64,000 bases of DNA. Origin: Caballeronia jiangsuensis (GTDB lineage: Bacteria > Pseudomonadota > Gammaproteobacteria > Burkholderiales > Burkholderiaceae). The stretch spans positions 218,603 to 282,602 of the forward strand of contig JFHF01000003.1 of assembly GCA_000648925.1 (NCBI GenBank). The letters run 5' to 3'. Below the pieces are notes generated by a model that did not search any database, was not told the DNA's origin, and saw only the letters and a program-made list of their open reading frames with translations. Positions 30,163 to 42,952 of this stretch are shown here, in pieces; position 1 is the stretch's first letter; every line of letters starts with the position of its first letter. The position numbers and the translations under genes are program-made.

Positions 30163-30738
30163 TCACGATGCGAGCGGCCAGCGCGCGAGGATTTCGTAAT
30201 GCGATCGGCCGAGCAGGCTGCGCACGAGCACGAACTCGCGCGCGGTCCATGCGATGGGCTCGACGGGCTGGCGCGCGATGCGGTGCTCGTCGTAGAGCAA
30301 GGTTACGTGGGGCGTGAAGCGGGGATGGCGTTTTACAGCGATGCCGGCGGTTGCGAGCGCGGAGCCGAGGGTTTGTTCGAGGGCGTCGAGTGGCGCGGTG
30401 ATGTCGCCTGAGAGAACGAGCGGGCGTTTCGCACGGCGGCCGGAGAAGCTTTCGATGCGGTCGAGTGTCAGTTCGACGGGCGGGGATGCGATTTGCGAAG
30501 CTGCGGTGTGTGCTTGCTTGAGGATATCGGCGGGGACGCCTGGGAAGGCGCCGAGGTATTGCAGCGTGATGTGGAGGCGGGCGGCGGGGATCGGCGTCGC
30601 CTTCAGCTTGTGGTCGATGCGCAGACGAGCCGCCAGTTCGGTGATTCGGGTGGCGGCGGATGCGTCGGGATAGAGCGCGAAGAAGATGGATTCAGTGAGA
30701 TGCACGGAGGGCGCATGCTCGGAGGCAATAGCGTTCAT
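30163..30738 (-). CDS. thpR: RNA 2',3'-cyclic phosphodiesterase
   Basis: The 191-residue protein belongs to the 2H phosphoesterase superfamily, formerly named 2'-5' RNA ligase. The two catalytic HxT motifs are at His56-Thr58 (LHITLQYLG) and His144-Thr146 (PHVTLLYD). It hydrolyses 2',3'-cyclic phosphate ends of RNA. It is a separate minus-strand gene 91 bases upstream of ddpX, with no clear operon link. The physiological substrate in this organism cannot be read from sequence. Confidence 0.88.
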   Translation of the reverse strand: MNAIASEHAPSVHLTESIFFALYPDASAATRITELAARLRIDHKLKATPIPAARLHITLQYLGAFPGVPADILKQAHTAASQIASPPVELTLDRIESFSGRRAKRPLVLSGDITAPLDALEQTLGSALATAGIAVKRHPRFTPHVTLLYDEHRIARQPVEPIAWTAREFVLVRSLLGRSHYEILARWPLAS

Positions 30739-30776
30739 AATTCGTGTTCCTCCGGATTCGTGCGCGCCGCTTGCTA

Positions 30777-31781
30777 CTACACTTTCGACCCACCATGCCC
30801 ATCATAGGCCGTCAAGATTAACGGTTTTGTCTGTTCGAAATCGTCGAAACTGGCGATCGATAACTCCAGATCCCCCGTCCCCCAGTGACCGAATTTACGC
30901 GCGTCGCGGGCATTTCCCGGCAACGGATTGATCTTATCGGGGTCAAGATGAAGAAACAGCAAAAATCTGGTCTTTTGCGGGACGATGGAAGCAAAGTTCT
31001 TTAACCGCTTGAACGCGACGTACAGTTTGAGCTCCTTACGCTGAACATCGTCACCCAAAGAACCGATGAAGTCTTCCATCGACGTCAACAGGTCAATCAT
31101 CGAAGCCGGATATTGTTCAACCCACTCCGCATAGCTCTTGTCTCCGCTCGAAACTGCCGACTTGGCAGCGACACTGGTTACCGTCGGCATCGCCGGCTCC
31201 ACGGATGTAGCAGGAACCGAAGGAGCTACTGCCTTCGCGGGATTCGATAGCTTCAGGCCTGTCTTCGGCTTAGCGGCAATAGCCGCATTAACAAGTTCGA
31301 AGAGTAGAAGGTCGGACCCGAATCGGCGATATCTAATCAACTCGACGTTACGATTGATCTGTTGCACCGCATGGACGTCGTATCGAGTGAAATCCGCGGC
31401 AATACAAAGGAGACGAGGAACACTCCAATCGATCAGCGCCGCAGCCGCATGACCAAGCTGCTCCATCGCTAGCAACTTGAATTCGGCTTGATGATCCATC
31501 AGCCAGTCGAGATAAAACAGCCCCTGATTGATTACGTTTTCGCCTACGGACCGCTTGTATTCGAGGATCACCGGGCTGTTGTTTTCGTCCAGCCCTAACG
31601 AATCGATCCGACCGGCGTGAGTTTTTCCTGTTGCGTATTCCGTCGCTAGAAAGCGAATCCCGAGAAGCGTTTCGAGATTTTTTTCGATCAGCGACTGCAA
31701 CGGTTTTTCGAGGTCAGAGGCTTGACCGTTCAACTCAACGGCCACTCCTTCGACCAGTTTGAATAGCTTGATGTCACTCAT
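30777..31781 (-). CDS. PD-(D/E)XK nuclease-like protein with C-terminal DUF5655-like domain
   Basis: The 334-residue protein has an N-terminal domain with the PD-(D/E)XK layout: Asp60 in GRIDSLGLD, then Glu74 and Lys76 in VILEYKR, preceded by an acidic helix (LIEKNLETLLG). This resembles NucS/DUF91-type nuclease domains. A low-complexity Ala/Pro/Val linker (about 165-210) leads to a C-terminal domain (about 215-334, AEWVEQYPASMIDLLTSMEDFI onward) that looks like DUF5655. Base and codon use are visibly AT-richer than all neighbours, suggesting acquisition. It sits between thpR and the 3' end of guaA. Domain names are from recall and motif reading; DNA targets are unknown. Confidence 0.6.
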   Translation of the reverse strand: MSDIKLFKLVEGVAVELNGQASDLEKPLQSLIEKNLETLLGIRFLATEYATGKTHAGRIDSLGLDENNSPVILEYKRSVGENVINQGLFYLDWLMDHQAEFKLLAMEQLGHAAAALIDWSVPRLLCIAADFTRYDVHAVQQINRNVELIRYRRFGSDLLLFELVNAAIAAKPKTGLKLSNPAKAVAPSVPATSVEPAMPTVTSVAAKSAVSSGDKSYAEWVEQYPASMIDLLTSMEDFIGSLGDDVQRKELKLYVAFKRLKNFASIVPQKTRFLLFLHLDPDKINPLPGNARDARKFGHWGTGDLELSIASFDDFEQTKPLILTAYDGHGGSKV

Positions 31782-31936
31782 TATTTTTCTTTCTGGACTG
31801 GCGAGGACGCAACCACGACACGACCTCGCTATCTCACTGAATCATCTGAGAGCAAACAAATTTTCATCAATCAAATTGCGTCTGAGCTTAGCAGATCGAT
31901 GGCGCTGCAAGGATCAAGGAGAGACGAAACGCCGCC

Positions 31937-33520
31937 TCACTCCCACTCAATCGTCGCAGGCGGCTTCCCCGAGATGTCATACACCACCCGATTGATCCCA
32001 CGCACCTCATTAATGATGCGATTGGAAACATGCCCCAGCAACTCATGCGGCAGATGCGCCCAATGCGCGGTCATGAAATCAAGCGTCTGCACCGCGCGCA
32101 GCGCGACGACATACTCATACGTGCGCCCATCGCCCATCACGCCGACGCTCTTCACCGGCAGAAACACCGCAAAGGCCTGGCTCGTGAGGTCATACCACGA
32201 CTTGCCCGTTTCCTTATCGATGGTACTACGCAGCGTCTCGATGAAAATCGCATCCGCGCGACGCAGCAGATCCGCGAATTCGCGCTTCACTTCGCCGAGA
32301 ATCCGCACGCCGAGACCCGGCCCCGGGAACGGATGGCGATACACCATCGCGTGCGGCAAACCGAGCTTCACGCCGAGCTCGCGCACTTCGTCCTTGAAGA
32401 GTTCGCGCAACGGTTCGAGCAGCTTGAGATTCAGCGTCTCCGGCAAGCCGCCGACATTGTGGTGGCTCTTGATGGTGTGCGCGCCCTTCTTGCCCTTGCC
32501 CGCCGATTCGATCACGTCCGGATAGATCGTGCCCTGCGCAAGCCACTTTGCATCCGTGAGCTTGTCCGATTCCTTGTGGAACACCTCGACGAACTCCGCG
32601 CCGATGATCTTGCGCTTCGCTTCCGGATCGGTCACGCCCGCGAGCTTCTGCAGGAATTCCGCACTCGCATCGACGTGAATCACCTTCACGCCGAGATGAT
32701 CCGCGAATGTCGACATCACCTGCTCCGCCTCGTTCTGACGCAGCAAGCCGTGATCGACGAACACGCACGTCAACTGGTCGCCGATCGCGCGATGCAGGAG
32801 CGCCGCCGCCACCGACGAATCGACGCCGCCCGACAAACCGAGAATCACGTGCTCACTGCCGACCTGCGCGCGGATCTTCTCCACCGCCTCGTCGATGTAA
32901 TGGCCCATCTCCCAGTCCGCCTGCGCGCCGCACAGTTCCAGCACGAAACGATCGAGCATCGCGCGGCCCTGCACCGTGTGCGTGACTTCCGGATGCCATT
33001 GCAGGCCGTAGAAGCGACGATCGTCGTCGGCCATCGCGGCGATCGGGCACGACGGCGTCGAGGCCATCAGCTTGAAGCCCGCCGGCAAGTCGACCACTTT
33101 GTCGCCGTGGCTCATCCACACCTTGAGCATCGACTCGTCCTTGCCGCTCTTGAAGTCCTCGATGCCTTCCAGAAAACCCGTGTGATTCAGCGCCTGTACT
33201 TCCGCATAGCCGAATTCGCGCACGTTGCCCAGTTCGACCTTGCCGCCGAGCTGATCGGCCATCGTCTGCATGCCGTAACAGATGCCGAGCACCGGCACGC
33301 CGAGATCGAAGACGATCTGCGGCGCGCGCGGCGACTTCGCCTCGGTGACGGAGTTCGGGCCGCCCGACAGGATGATGCCCTTCGGAGAGAATTCGCGGAT
33401 GAAAGTCTCATCGACGTCGTACGGATGGATCTCCGAGTAGACATGCGACTCGCGGATGCGCCGTGCGATCAGCTGGGTGACTTGGGAGCCGAAATCGAGA
33501 ATCAGGATTTTGTCGTGCAT
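31937..33520 (-). CDS. guaA: GMP synthase (glutamine-hydrolysing)
   Basis: The 527-residue enzyme aminates XMP to GMP. The N-terminal class I glutamine amidotransferase domain has its nucleophile Cys81 in LGICYGMQ. The ATP-pyrophosphatase domain carries the P-loop SGGVDSSV near residue 228, and the C-terminal dimerisation domain ends PPATIEWE. The ATG at 33520 ([13 protein letters not shown]) is preferred over 33532 by family comparison. It follows guaB on the same strand with a membrane-protein gene between them. Confidence 0.97.
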   Translation of the reverse strand: MHDKILILDFGSQVTQLIARRIRESHVYSEIHPYDVDETFIREFSPKGIILSGGPNSVTEAKSPRAPQIVFDLGVPVLGICYGMQTMADQLGGKVELGNVREFGYAEVQALNHTGFLEGIEDFKSGKDESMLKVWMSHGDKVVDLPAGFKLMASTPSCPIAAMADDDRRFYGLQWHPEVTHTVQGRAMLDRFVLELCGAQADWEMGHYIDEAVEKIRAQVGSEHVILGLSGGVDSSVAAALLHRAIGDQLTCVFVDHGLLRQNEAEQVMSTFADHLGVKVIHVDASAEFLQKLAGVTDPEAKRKIIGAEFVEVFHKESDKLTDAKWLAQGTIYPDVIESAGKGKKGAHTIKSHHNVGGLPETLNLKLLEPLRELFKDEVRELGVKLGLPHAMVYRHPFPGPGLGVRILGEVKREFADLLRRADAIFIETLRSTIDKETGKSWYDLTSQAFAVFLPVKSVGVMGDGRTYEYVVALRAVQTLDFMTAHWAHLPHELLGHVSNRIINEVRGINRVVYDISGKPPATIEWE

Positions 33521-33686
33521 GGCTGCGGCCAAAGGCTAAGTGAACGAATAATGTCTGTGCGGCCGGGACGCGATATCGCGCCTCCCGCCTGCAAATAAAT
33601 CGACGGCCGGCGCATTGGCCGACCGTGCTTGTCCCGCGTGTTTCCGATGCTGCGCTCGCGTGGCTTGCGGCATGCGCTTCGCGCCC

Positions 33687-34514
33687 TCAACGTGGTGCGT
33701 GGCTCGCGTCGGGCGCGAGCGGATCGGCTCTTCGGCCCGTCGCCGGATCGATCTCGCCGCTGATCACGGGCTCGATGCGCTTGCCGGTGACCGGATCGAT
33801 CGCGCGGCCCGTCACCGGATCGAGCGTGCCGCCCGTGACGGGATCGACGGCGCCGTCCGGATGCGCGCGCACCGCGGCGGATGAAATCGGCGAAGCCGGA
33901 TCGAGCGGACGCCCGGATGAATCGATCGTACGTCCCGAAACCGGATCGATGGCCGTCGCTTGCGGCGCGCGCGCCGCGGGACGGACCGCGGTATCAATCG
34001 GCTCGACGCGCGCCGAAGGAACCGTGGGGCTCGTGCGAACATCCTCGCGCTTTTGCGCCGCCTTCTTCTCCGCCCGCTGGGCCGACGCGGCGCCGGCCAG
34101 CGCCGCGCGCTCGCGTCGCCGCACCGCCGACGACAGCCTCACGCTGCCCAAACCGAGCACGAGCAGCACGGCGCCGATCACCGCCGCGCCGATCTGCCCG
34201 AAGCTATCGACCTGCGGCGCGTGCAGCCCGAGCAACCAGACCAGCACCACGACGCCCGAGAGCCACTGCACGTGACCCGAGACGCGAGCGGCCCGGGCCG
34301 TCAACGCGCCATCGACGGAGGCATGAAACGCGAGCCACGACAGCCCGATAAGCGCGATGCCGAGCAGTTGCCCGGCGAACGCCGGCTGCACGCGGATCGA
34401 ATCCAGTTGCAGCGCGCCGTACAAGCCGGCCCAGGGCGTCAGCAGAAACAGCAGGCCGAACGCCAGAAAAATCAGGGCATTGACGACGAGCACGACCCGC
34501 AGCAACGGTTTCAT
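33687..34514 (-). CDS. Membrane protein with C-terminal DPVTG-type repeats
   Basis: The 275-residue protein has about four membrane spans in the first 130 residues (LLRVVLVVNALIFLAFGLLFLL, then FAGQLLGIALIGLSWLAF, WLSGVVVLVWLLGL, and IGAAVIGAVLLVLGLGSV). A charged, Ala/Arg-rich tail ends in about seven degenerate 9- to 12-residue repeats of the form D-P-V-T-G-x-x-I/L (residues about 195-270). The N-terminal part resembles small uncharacterised four-helix membrane proteins. It lies between guaB and guaA and is probably co-transcribed with them. Function is unknown; the tail faces the cytoplasm or periplasm depending on topology. Confidence 0.75.
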   Translation of the reverse strand: MKPLLRVVLVVNALIFLAFGLLFLLTPWAGLYGALQLDSIRVQPAFAGQLLGIALIGLSWLAFHASVDGALTARAARVSGHVQWLSGVVVLVWLLGLHAPQVDSFGQIGAAVIGAVLLVLGLGSVRLSSAVRRRERAALAGAASAQRAEKKAAQKREDVRTSPTVPSARVEPIDTAVRPAARAPQATAIDPVSGRTIDSSGRPLDPASPISSAAVRAHPDGAVDPVTGGTLDPVTGRAIDPVTGKRIEPVISGEIDPATGRRADPLAPDASHAPR

Positions 34515-34529
34515 GATCGCTCCGCTCGA

Positions 34530-36045
<1,516 letters not shown>

Positions 36046-36202
36046 TGCCCGAACAGCAGCTTAGGCCGTTCGGCCGCAAAATCCGGGCCGTCCGCGCCCG
36101 CGTGCCGGGTGCTCGCGCATGTGCAGTTTTCGACAAGACGGCCGCCCGCGGCCCAGGCTACCCTTCGTGCCGTCAGATGAAATAACGACAGGGAGTCGGG
36201 CA

Positions 36203-37183
36203 ATGCAGCGCGGTGTGATGTACGGAATGGCGGCGGGAGCGATCTGGGGTTTCATCTTTCTCGCACCACGGCTCCTGCCGGATTTTTCACCGCTTGCGCT
36301 GAGCGTCGGACGCTATCTGATGTACGGCGCCGTGTCGCTCGCGGTCGCGCTGCCGTTCGCCCGCAGGCTCCTCGCCAAACTCACGCGCGCCGATTTCATC
36401 GCGCTCGTGAAGCTGGCGCTGGTCGGCAACCTGCTCTACTACATGCTGCTCGCGAGCGCGGTGCAACTCGTGGGCGTCGCGCCTTCGTCGCTGATCGTCG
36501 GGATTCTGCCCGTGACCGTCACGCTCGCCGGACGGCGCGACCACGGCGCAATCGATCTCAAGCGGCTCGTCGGACCTTTGCTGCTCGTGCTGGCCGGCAT
36601 CGCGTGCATCAACCTGGACGTGTTCAGCGACGTGGTGTCATCCTCTGGGAGCAGCGAGCATGCGGCGAGCGTGCTCACGCGCCTGACCGGTCTCGCGTGC
36701 GCACTCGGCGCGCTCGCGTCCTGGACGTGGTACGCGGTCGTCAACGCACGCTATCTGCAGGCAAATCGCCACTTCGACGGCAACGAGTGGTCCGTGCTGT
36801 GGGGCATCGTGACCGGTCTGCTGGGCCTCGTGCTCGGCGCCGTCGTCTGGATGCTGCCCGCGGGCACGGTTCAGGCCAGCGTGCCGGCCGCACGCTGGCA
36901 CGTATTCTGGATCGTGTGTTTCGCGCTGGCGACCGGCGGTTCGTGGCTCGGCAACATGCTGTGGAATGCGGCGGCGAAGCGCCTGCCGCTCACGCTCGCA
37001 GGCCAGATGATCGTCTTCGAAACGCTCTTCGCGTTGCTCTACGCCTTCGTCTACGACGGCCGCTGGCCGCGGACGCCGGAAGTGCTCGCGATCGTGCTGT
37101 TGCTGGTGGGCGTGCTCTGGTCGGTCAGGCAACACACGCTGGAGCCCGCGCCGGCGGGCGCGAAGGAAGCGCCCGCGCATTGA
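36203..37183 (+). CDS. EamA/DMT superfamily transporter
   Basis: The 326-residue protein has about ten membrane spans in two EamA repeats. It begins MQRGVMYGMAAGAIWGFIFLAPRLLPDF, typical of DMT exporters of metabolites or drugs. The ATG at 36203 has GGGAG upstream; the ORF extends to 36119 without coding-like content. The substrate cannot be predicted. It converges with rnfH, with only six bases between the stops. Confidence 0.87.
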   Translation: MQRGVMYGMAAGAIWGFIFLAPRLLPDFSPLALSVGRYLMYGAVSLAVALPFARRLLAKLTRADFIALVKLALVGNLLYYMLLASAVQLVGVAPSSLIVGILPVTVTLAGRRDHGAIDLKRLVGPLLLVLAGIACINLDVFSDVVSSSGSSEHAASVLTRLTGLACALGALASWTWYAVVNARYLQANRHFDGNEWSVLWGIVTGLLGLVLGAVVWMLPAGTVQASVPAARWHVFWIVCFALATGGSWLGNMLWNAAAKRLPLTLAGQMIVFETLFALLYAFVYDGRWPRTPEVLAIVLLLVGVLWSVRQHTLEPAPAGAKEAPAH

Positions 37184-37189
37184 AACGGC

Positions 37190-37513
37190 TCAGCGCGAAT
37201 CCTTCGAGTGCCACTTGCGCCCTTCGATCGAACCAGCCTTGCGCGCCTTGTCGACGCGACGCTGGCGCGCGGCCTTCGGATCGACTTTCAACGGCCGATA
37301 AATCTCCACGCGATCGAAGTCGGCGAGCGCCGCGTCGAGCGCCTTGACCTTGCCGAACACGCCGACCTTTTGCGTCGAAAGATCGATATCGCGATAAACG
37401 AGCAGCACGCCGCTCGCGTCGATTGCATCGCGCACCGTCGCGCCCTCGCGCAGCTCGACGCGCTTCAGGAACGCGCCATCGGGCAGGCCGTAGCAGACGT
37501 CGATAAGCATCAT
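37190..37513 (-). CDS. rnfH: RnfH family protein
   Basis: The 107-residue protein has the ubiquitin-like RnfH fold (UPF0125): IDVCYGLPDGAFLKRVELREGATVRDAI at the start and RVEIYRPLKVDPKAARRQR-like in the middle (here AARQRRVDKARK), with a basic tail. The ATG at 37513 overlaps the ratA stop; the preceding and following ATG codons (MM) make the exact start ambiguous by one residue. RatA-RnfH pairing is widespread in proteobacteria near smpB, as here. Its function is not settled. Confidence 0.9.
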   Translation of the reverse strand: MMLIDVCYGLPDGAFLKRVELREGATVRDAIDASGVLLVYRDIDLSTQKVGVFGKVKALDAALADFDRVEIYRPLKVDPKAARQRRVDKARKAGSIEGRKWHSKDSR

Positions 37514-37947
37514 CGCTTGCCGTAGCGTTGATCCGCGCGCTTCACGAAGGAATCGACGAACGTGTTGGCGATATGGCTGAACACCGGCCCGATGAGTTTC
37601 TCCAGAATCACATTGGAGAATTCGTAGTGCAGCGCGAATTCGATCTTGCACGCGTCCGCGCGCAGCGGCGTGAAGCGCCAGTAACCGGTGAACTTCTTGA
37701 AAGGGCCGCTCAGGAACTCCATATCGATGGTGGTCGGACGCTTCTGCGTGTTGCGCGTCGCGAAGTGCTGCTTGATGCCCTTGAAGCTGATGTCGATCTT
37801 CGCTTCCATGCCGTTCTCGTCCTGGCGGCCGATTTCGACGCCACCGCACCAGGGCAGGAAATTGGGGTAGTCGGCGACATCGGTGACGAGGTCGAACATT
37901 TCTTCCGCCGAATGGCGGATCAATACGGTTTTCTGGACGTCTGCCAT
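37510..37947 (-). CDS. ratA: RatA/COQ10-type START domain protein
   Basis: The 145-residue protein belongs to the polyketide cyclase/START family. It begins ADVQKTVLIRHSAEEMFDLVTDVADYPNFLPWC, the family hallmark, and ends with the amphipathic helix ANTFVDSFVKRADQRYG. In E. coli the homologue RatA is reported to inhibit 70S ribosome association, while the eukaryotic COQ10 homologue binds ubiquinone; either role fits. The ATG at 37947 was chosen by family start. It is divergent from smpB and overlaps rnfH. Confidence 0.9.
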   Translation of the reverse strand: MADVQKTVLIRHSAEEMFDLVTDVADYPNFLPWCGGVEIGRQDENGMEAKIDISFKGIKQHFATRNTQKRPTTIDMEFLSGPFKKFTGYWRFTPLRADACKIEFALHYEFSNVILEKLIGPVFSHIANTFVDSFVKRADQRYGKR

Positions 37948-38066
37948 ATAGGGCGCAGCGGTGGCTGAATTGGGCTGCAACGCGCAAGAGAACACGGCCG
38001 GAGTTCGTCTGCCGGACGGCACGCTGCTAAAATCGTGATTTTAAACGAGTTGGGCACTTTCCATTC

Positions 38067-38516
38067 ATGAGCATCATCGACAACAGAAAAGCCTTCTTCG
38101 ATTACTTCGTCGAAGAGCGCTACGAGGCCGGTCTCGTGCTCGAAGGCTGGGAAGTCAAGGCGCTGCGCGCGGGCCGTGCGCAAATCAAGGAAGGCTATGT
38201 CGTGATCAAGCACGGCGAGCTCTTTCTGATCGGCACGCATATCAGCCCGCTGCCCGAGGCATCGAAGTTCGCCAATCTGGATCCGGTGCGCACGCGCAAA
38301 CTGCTGCTGCATCGCGACCAGATCGACAAGCTCATCGGCAAGGTCGAGCAGCGCGGACACACGCTCGTGCCGCTCAACTTCCATTACAAGGACGGCCGCG
38401 TGAAGTGCGAGATCGGGCTCGCGAAGGGCAAGAAGCTGCACGACAAGCGCGAGACCGAAAAGAAGCGCGACTGGGAACGCGAGCGCGGGCGCCTGATGCG
38501 CACGGCATCGCGTTAA
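38067..38516 (+). CDS. smpB: SsrA-binding protein SmpB
   Basis: The 149-residue protein binds tmRNA and helps rescue stalled ribosomes. Family blocks are intact: [29 protein letters not shown], the [19 protein letters not shown] strand and the C-terminal basic tail [24 protein letters not shown] that enters the decoding centre. TGC-TAAAAT at 38025-38033 may be an extended -10 box. It is divergent from ratA-rnfH, a common arrangement. Confidence 0.96.
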   Translation: MSIIDNRKAFFDYFVEERYEAGLVLEGWEVKALRAGRAQIKEGYVVIKHGELFLIGTHISPLPEASKFANLDPVRTRKLLLHRDQIDKLIGKVEQRGHTLVPLNFHYKDGRVKCEIGLAKGKKLHDKRETEKKRDWERERGRLMRTASR

Positions 38517-38522
38517 ACGAAT

Positions 38523-38548
38523 CGGGGCGCCTTGAGCGCCCCGTTTGC
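38523..38548 (+). terminator. Terminator of smpB
   Basis: An 8-bp stem CGGGGCGC/GCGCCCCG around CTTGA lies seven bases after the smpB stop, followed by a T-rich but interrupted run. It also separates the convergent SPFH gene. Confidence 0.65.
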
Positions 38549-38559
38549 TTTGCCGCGCG

Positions 38560-39486
38560 TCAGCTCTTCTTGATGACGCCGCCGCCCTCGCCTCTCACGA
38601 TGGTCAACGCAGACGCGATCATCGAACTCATGTCGGACAGGTTGCCCGGCACGATCAGCGTGTTGCCCGTCTTCGCAATATTGCCGAACGCGCCGACATA
38701 CTGCTCCGCGATCTTCAAGTTCACCGCTTCCATGCCGCCCGTCGTCTGAATCGCCGTGCCGATCTTCTGGATGGCTTGCGCGTTCGCCTCGGCCACCGCG
38801 AGAATCGCCGATGCCTCGCCCTGCGCCTGATTGATCGCCGCCTGACGTTCGCCCTCGGACTTCTGGATCGCGGCCTCACGCGCGCCGGCGGCGAGATTGA
38901 TCTGCTCCTGCTTGCGGCCTTCGGATGCGGCGATCAGCGCGCGCTTTTCGCGCTCGGCGGTGATCTGCGCCTGCATCGCGTGGAGAATTTCCTTCGGCGG
39001 CGTCAGATCCTTGATCTCGTAGCGCAGCACTTTCACGCCCCAGTTCGATGCGGCTTCGTCGAGCGCATTCACGATGCTCTGGTTGATGAAATCGCGCTCT
39101 TCGAACGTCTTGTCGAGCTCCAGCTTGCCGATGACCGAACGCAAGGTCGTCTGCGACAACTGCGTGATCGCGAACACGAAGTTGCTCGAACCGTACGACG
39201 CCTTCATCGCATCGGTCACCTGAAAGTACAGCACGCCGTCGACCTGCAACTGCGTGTTGTCGCGCGTGATGCACACCTGGCTCGGCACTTCGAGCGGAAT
39301 CTCCTTCAGCATATGCTTGTAGGCGATCCGGTCGATGAACGGCAGCACGATGTTGAGACCCGGCGTGAGCGTCGCGTGATAGCGGCCGAATCGCTCCAGC
39401 ACCCAGGCATGCTGTTGAGGAACGATCTTGACCGTGTTCACCACGATCACGATGGCGATGATGAGCACGATGAGCGCGAAATACAT
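38560..39486 (-). CDS. SPFH/stomatin family membrane protein (paraslipin, QmcA-like)
   Basis: The 308-residue protein has one N-terminal membrane anchor (residues about 2-20, YFALIVLIIAIVIVVNTV) followed by the SPFH domain (QQHAWVLERFGRYHATLTPGLNIVLPFIDRI) and a long helical Ala/Glu-rich region (about 175-270). Such proteins form ring-like membrane microdomain scaffolds and often act with NfeD partners and proteases. An NfeD gene lies directly upstream in the same direction, a classic pair. Confidence 0.92.
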   Translation of the reverse strand: MYFALIVLIIAIVIVVNTVKIVPQQHAWVLERFGRYHATLTPGLNIVLPFIDRIAYKHMLKEIPLEVPSQVCITRDNTQLQVDGVLYFQVTDAMKASYGSSNFVFAITQLSQTTLRSVIGKLELDKTFEERDFINQSIVNALDEAASNWGVKVLRYEIKDLTPPKEILHAMQAQITAEREKRALIAASEGRKQEQINLAAGAREAAIQKSEGERQAAINQAQGEASAILAVAEANAQAIQKIGTAIQTTGGMEAVNLKIAEQYVGAFGNIAKTGNTLIVPGNLSDMSSMIASALTIVRGEGGGVIKKS

Positions 39487-39519
39487 TGTGTGACTCCTTC
39501 TTATAGTGAGCGAGCGTGT

Positions 39520-39948
39520 CTAGCGTTTGGCCGCGACGATCAGCCGGTTCCCGTCCAGCGCCATGATGCGGTAGTACCGCGCGCCTTCGGTTTCGCCCGG
39601 CGCGAGTTCGACGTCCCACTGCGCGCCGCGATACATTGCGCGCGCGTGGCCATCGCGCCATTGATCCACTTCCAGCGTCGCGCCGATATCGAGATTCACG
39701 GCCGCATCCCGCGATGCGTCGCGCCCCTTCCAGCTACCGAAGCGCGAGCGCCGCAAAACCACGACGGCAATCAGCGCGATGACGGCCGCCGCGCCCATCT
39801 GCACATGCGGCAGCGCGCCGGACACATAAGCGATGCCGCCCGCGATCATGCCGAGCGCGATCATGAGCAGATAGAACGTGCCGGTGAACAGCTCCGCGAC
39901 GATCAACGCGCCCGCCGCGACCCACCAAATCAGTCCACTCGTTAGCAT
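39520..39948 (-). CDS. NfeD family membrane protein
   Basis: The 142-residue protein has two or three N-terminal spans (WWVAAGALIVAELFTGTFYLLMIALGMIAGGIAYV) and a C-terminal OB-fold (about residues 80-142, ATLEVDQWRDGHARAMYRGAQWDVEL). This is the short NfeD form without protease domain. It precedes the SPFH gene by 33 bases, and the two products are expected to interact in the membrane. Confidence 0.9.
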   Translation of the reverse strand: MLTSGLIWWVAAGALIVAELFTGTFYLLMIALGMIAGGIAYVSGALPHVQMGAAAVIALIAVVVLRRSRFGSWKGRDASRDAAVNLDIGATLEVDQWRDGHARAMYRGAQWDVELAPGETEGARYYRIMALDGNRLIVAAKR

Positions 39949-39965
39949 CGCCGGTCTCCAAACGA

Positions 39966-39995
39966 AAACACCCCGGAGAAGTCCGGGGTGTTTTT
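39966..39995. terminator. Terminator downstream of ppsA
   Basis: ACACCCCGGA and TCCGGGGTGT form a 10-bp stem around a short loop with A and T runs on both sides, about 50 bases after the ppsA stop. Confidence 0.9.
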
Positions 39996-40043
39996 ATAGC
40001 ACGCTCGCGCCTTTCCGAAAGCAACCGGAAAGGCGCTGCTGAC

Positions 40044-42461
<2,418 letters not shown>

Positions 42462-42952
42462 ACAAGCCCCTAAGGTGGATGGAATTCACGATCGCACGAG
42501 TGGGCTCATATGCGGCGGCGCTCATTGGAAGCGCGGCCGCATCTCGTACAACCTGTTTGATAAACCATCGGGGGAGCGCGTCACCGGAACCGGCGCGCGT
42601 TGCAAAAAGAAGCGGGACGTCTGAAATCTGCTCGAAATCGTGGGTTTTTGCTGCCAAAACCGACGAACCTACCGCGATTTGACGAAAATCCGAATCAATT
42701 TGTCCGCAATTGCTTATCGAACAGGTTGCCGCTATTCTACCGTGCCGATTCTCAATTTGTTTCGGCAGAGACAGTAATTCCACGGCAAAATCGAAGTCTT
42801 TCACGCCGCTCGGTTCGCCGGCGCACACCGCTGGGCAACCAATGTAACACAGGCGGTTTCGTGAGCCGTGCAGGGCGTTCCCGCGGTCAATTTTCGCGTG
42901 CTACCGTTTGAGCGCGCCCGCCCCAACTCGTTCCCCATTTGGTCTTTTGCCG
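42462..42952. promoter_or_regulatory. Divergent intergenic region between ppsA and ppsR
   Basis: This 491-base stretch must contain promoters for both divergent genes. I see no convincing gene; several short frames inside do not look coding. A weak AT-rich section near 42640-42780 is the likely promoter zone. If ppsR starts at the in-frame TTG at 42908, the region is 446 bases. Confidence 0.4.

Noticed and set aside
30739..31936. Direct repeat (att) flanking the AT-rich gene at the guaA 3' end
   Set aside because: The last bases of guaA were looked for near 30740-30780 and not found, so no intact att pair supports an island.
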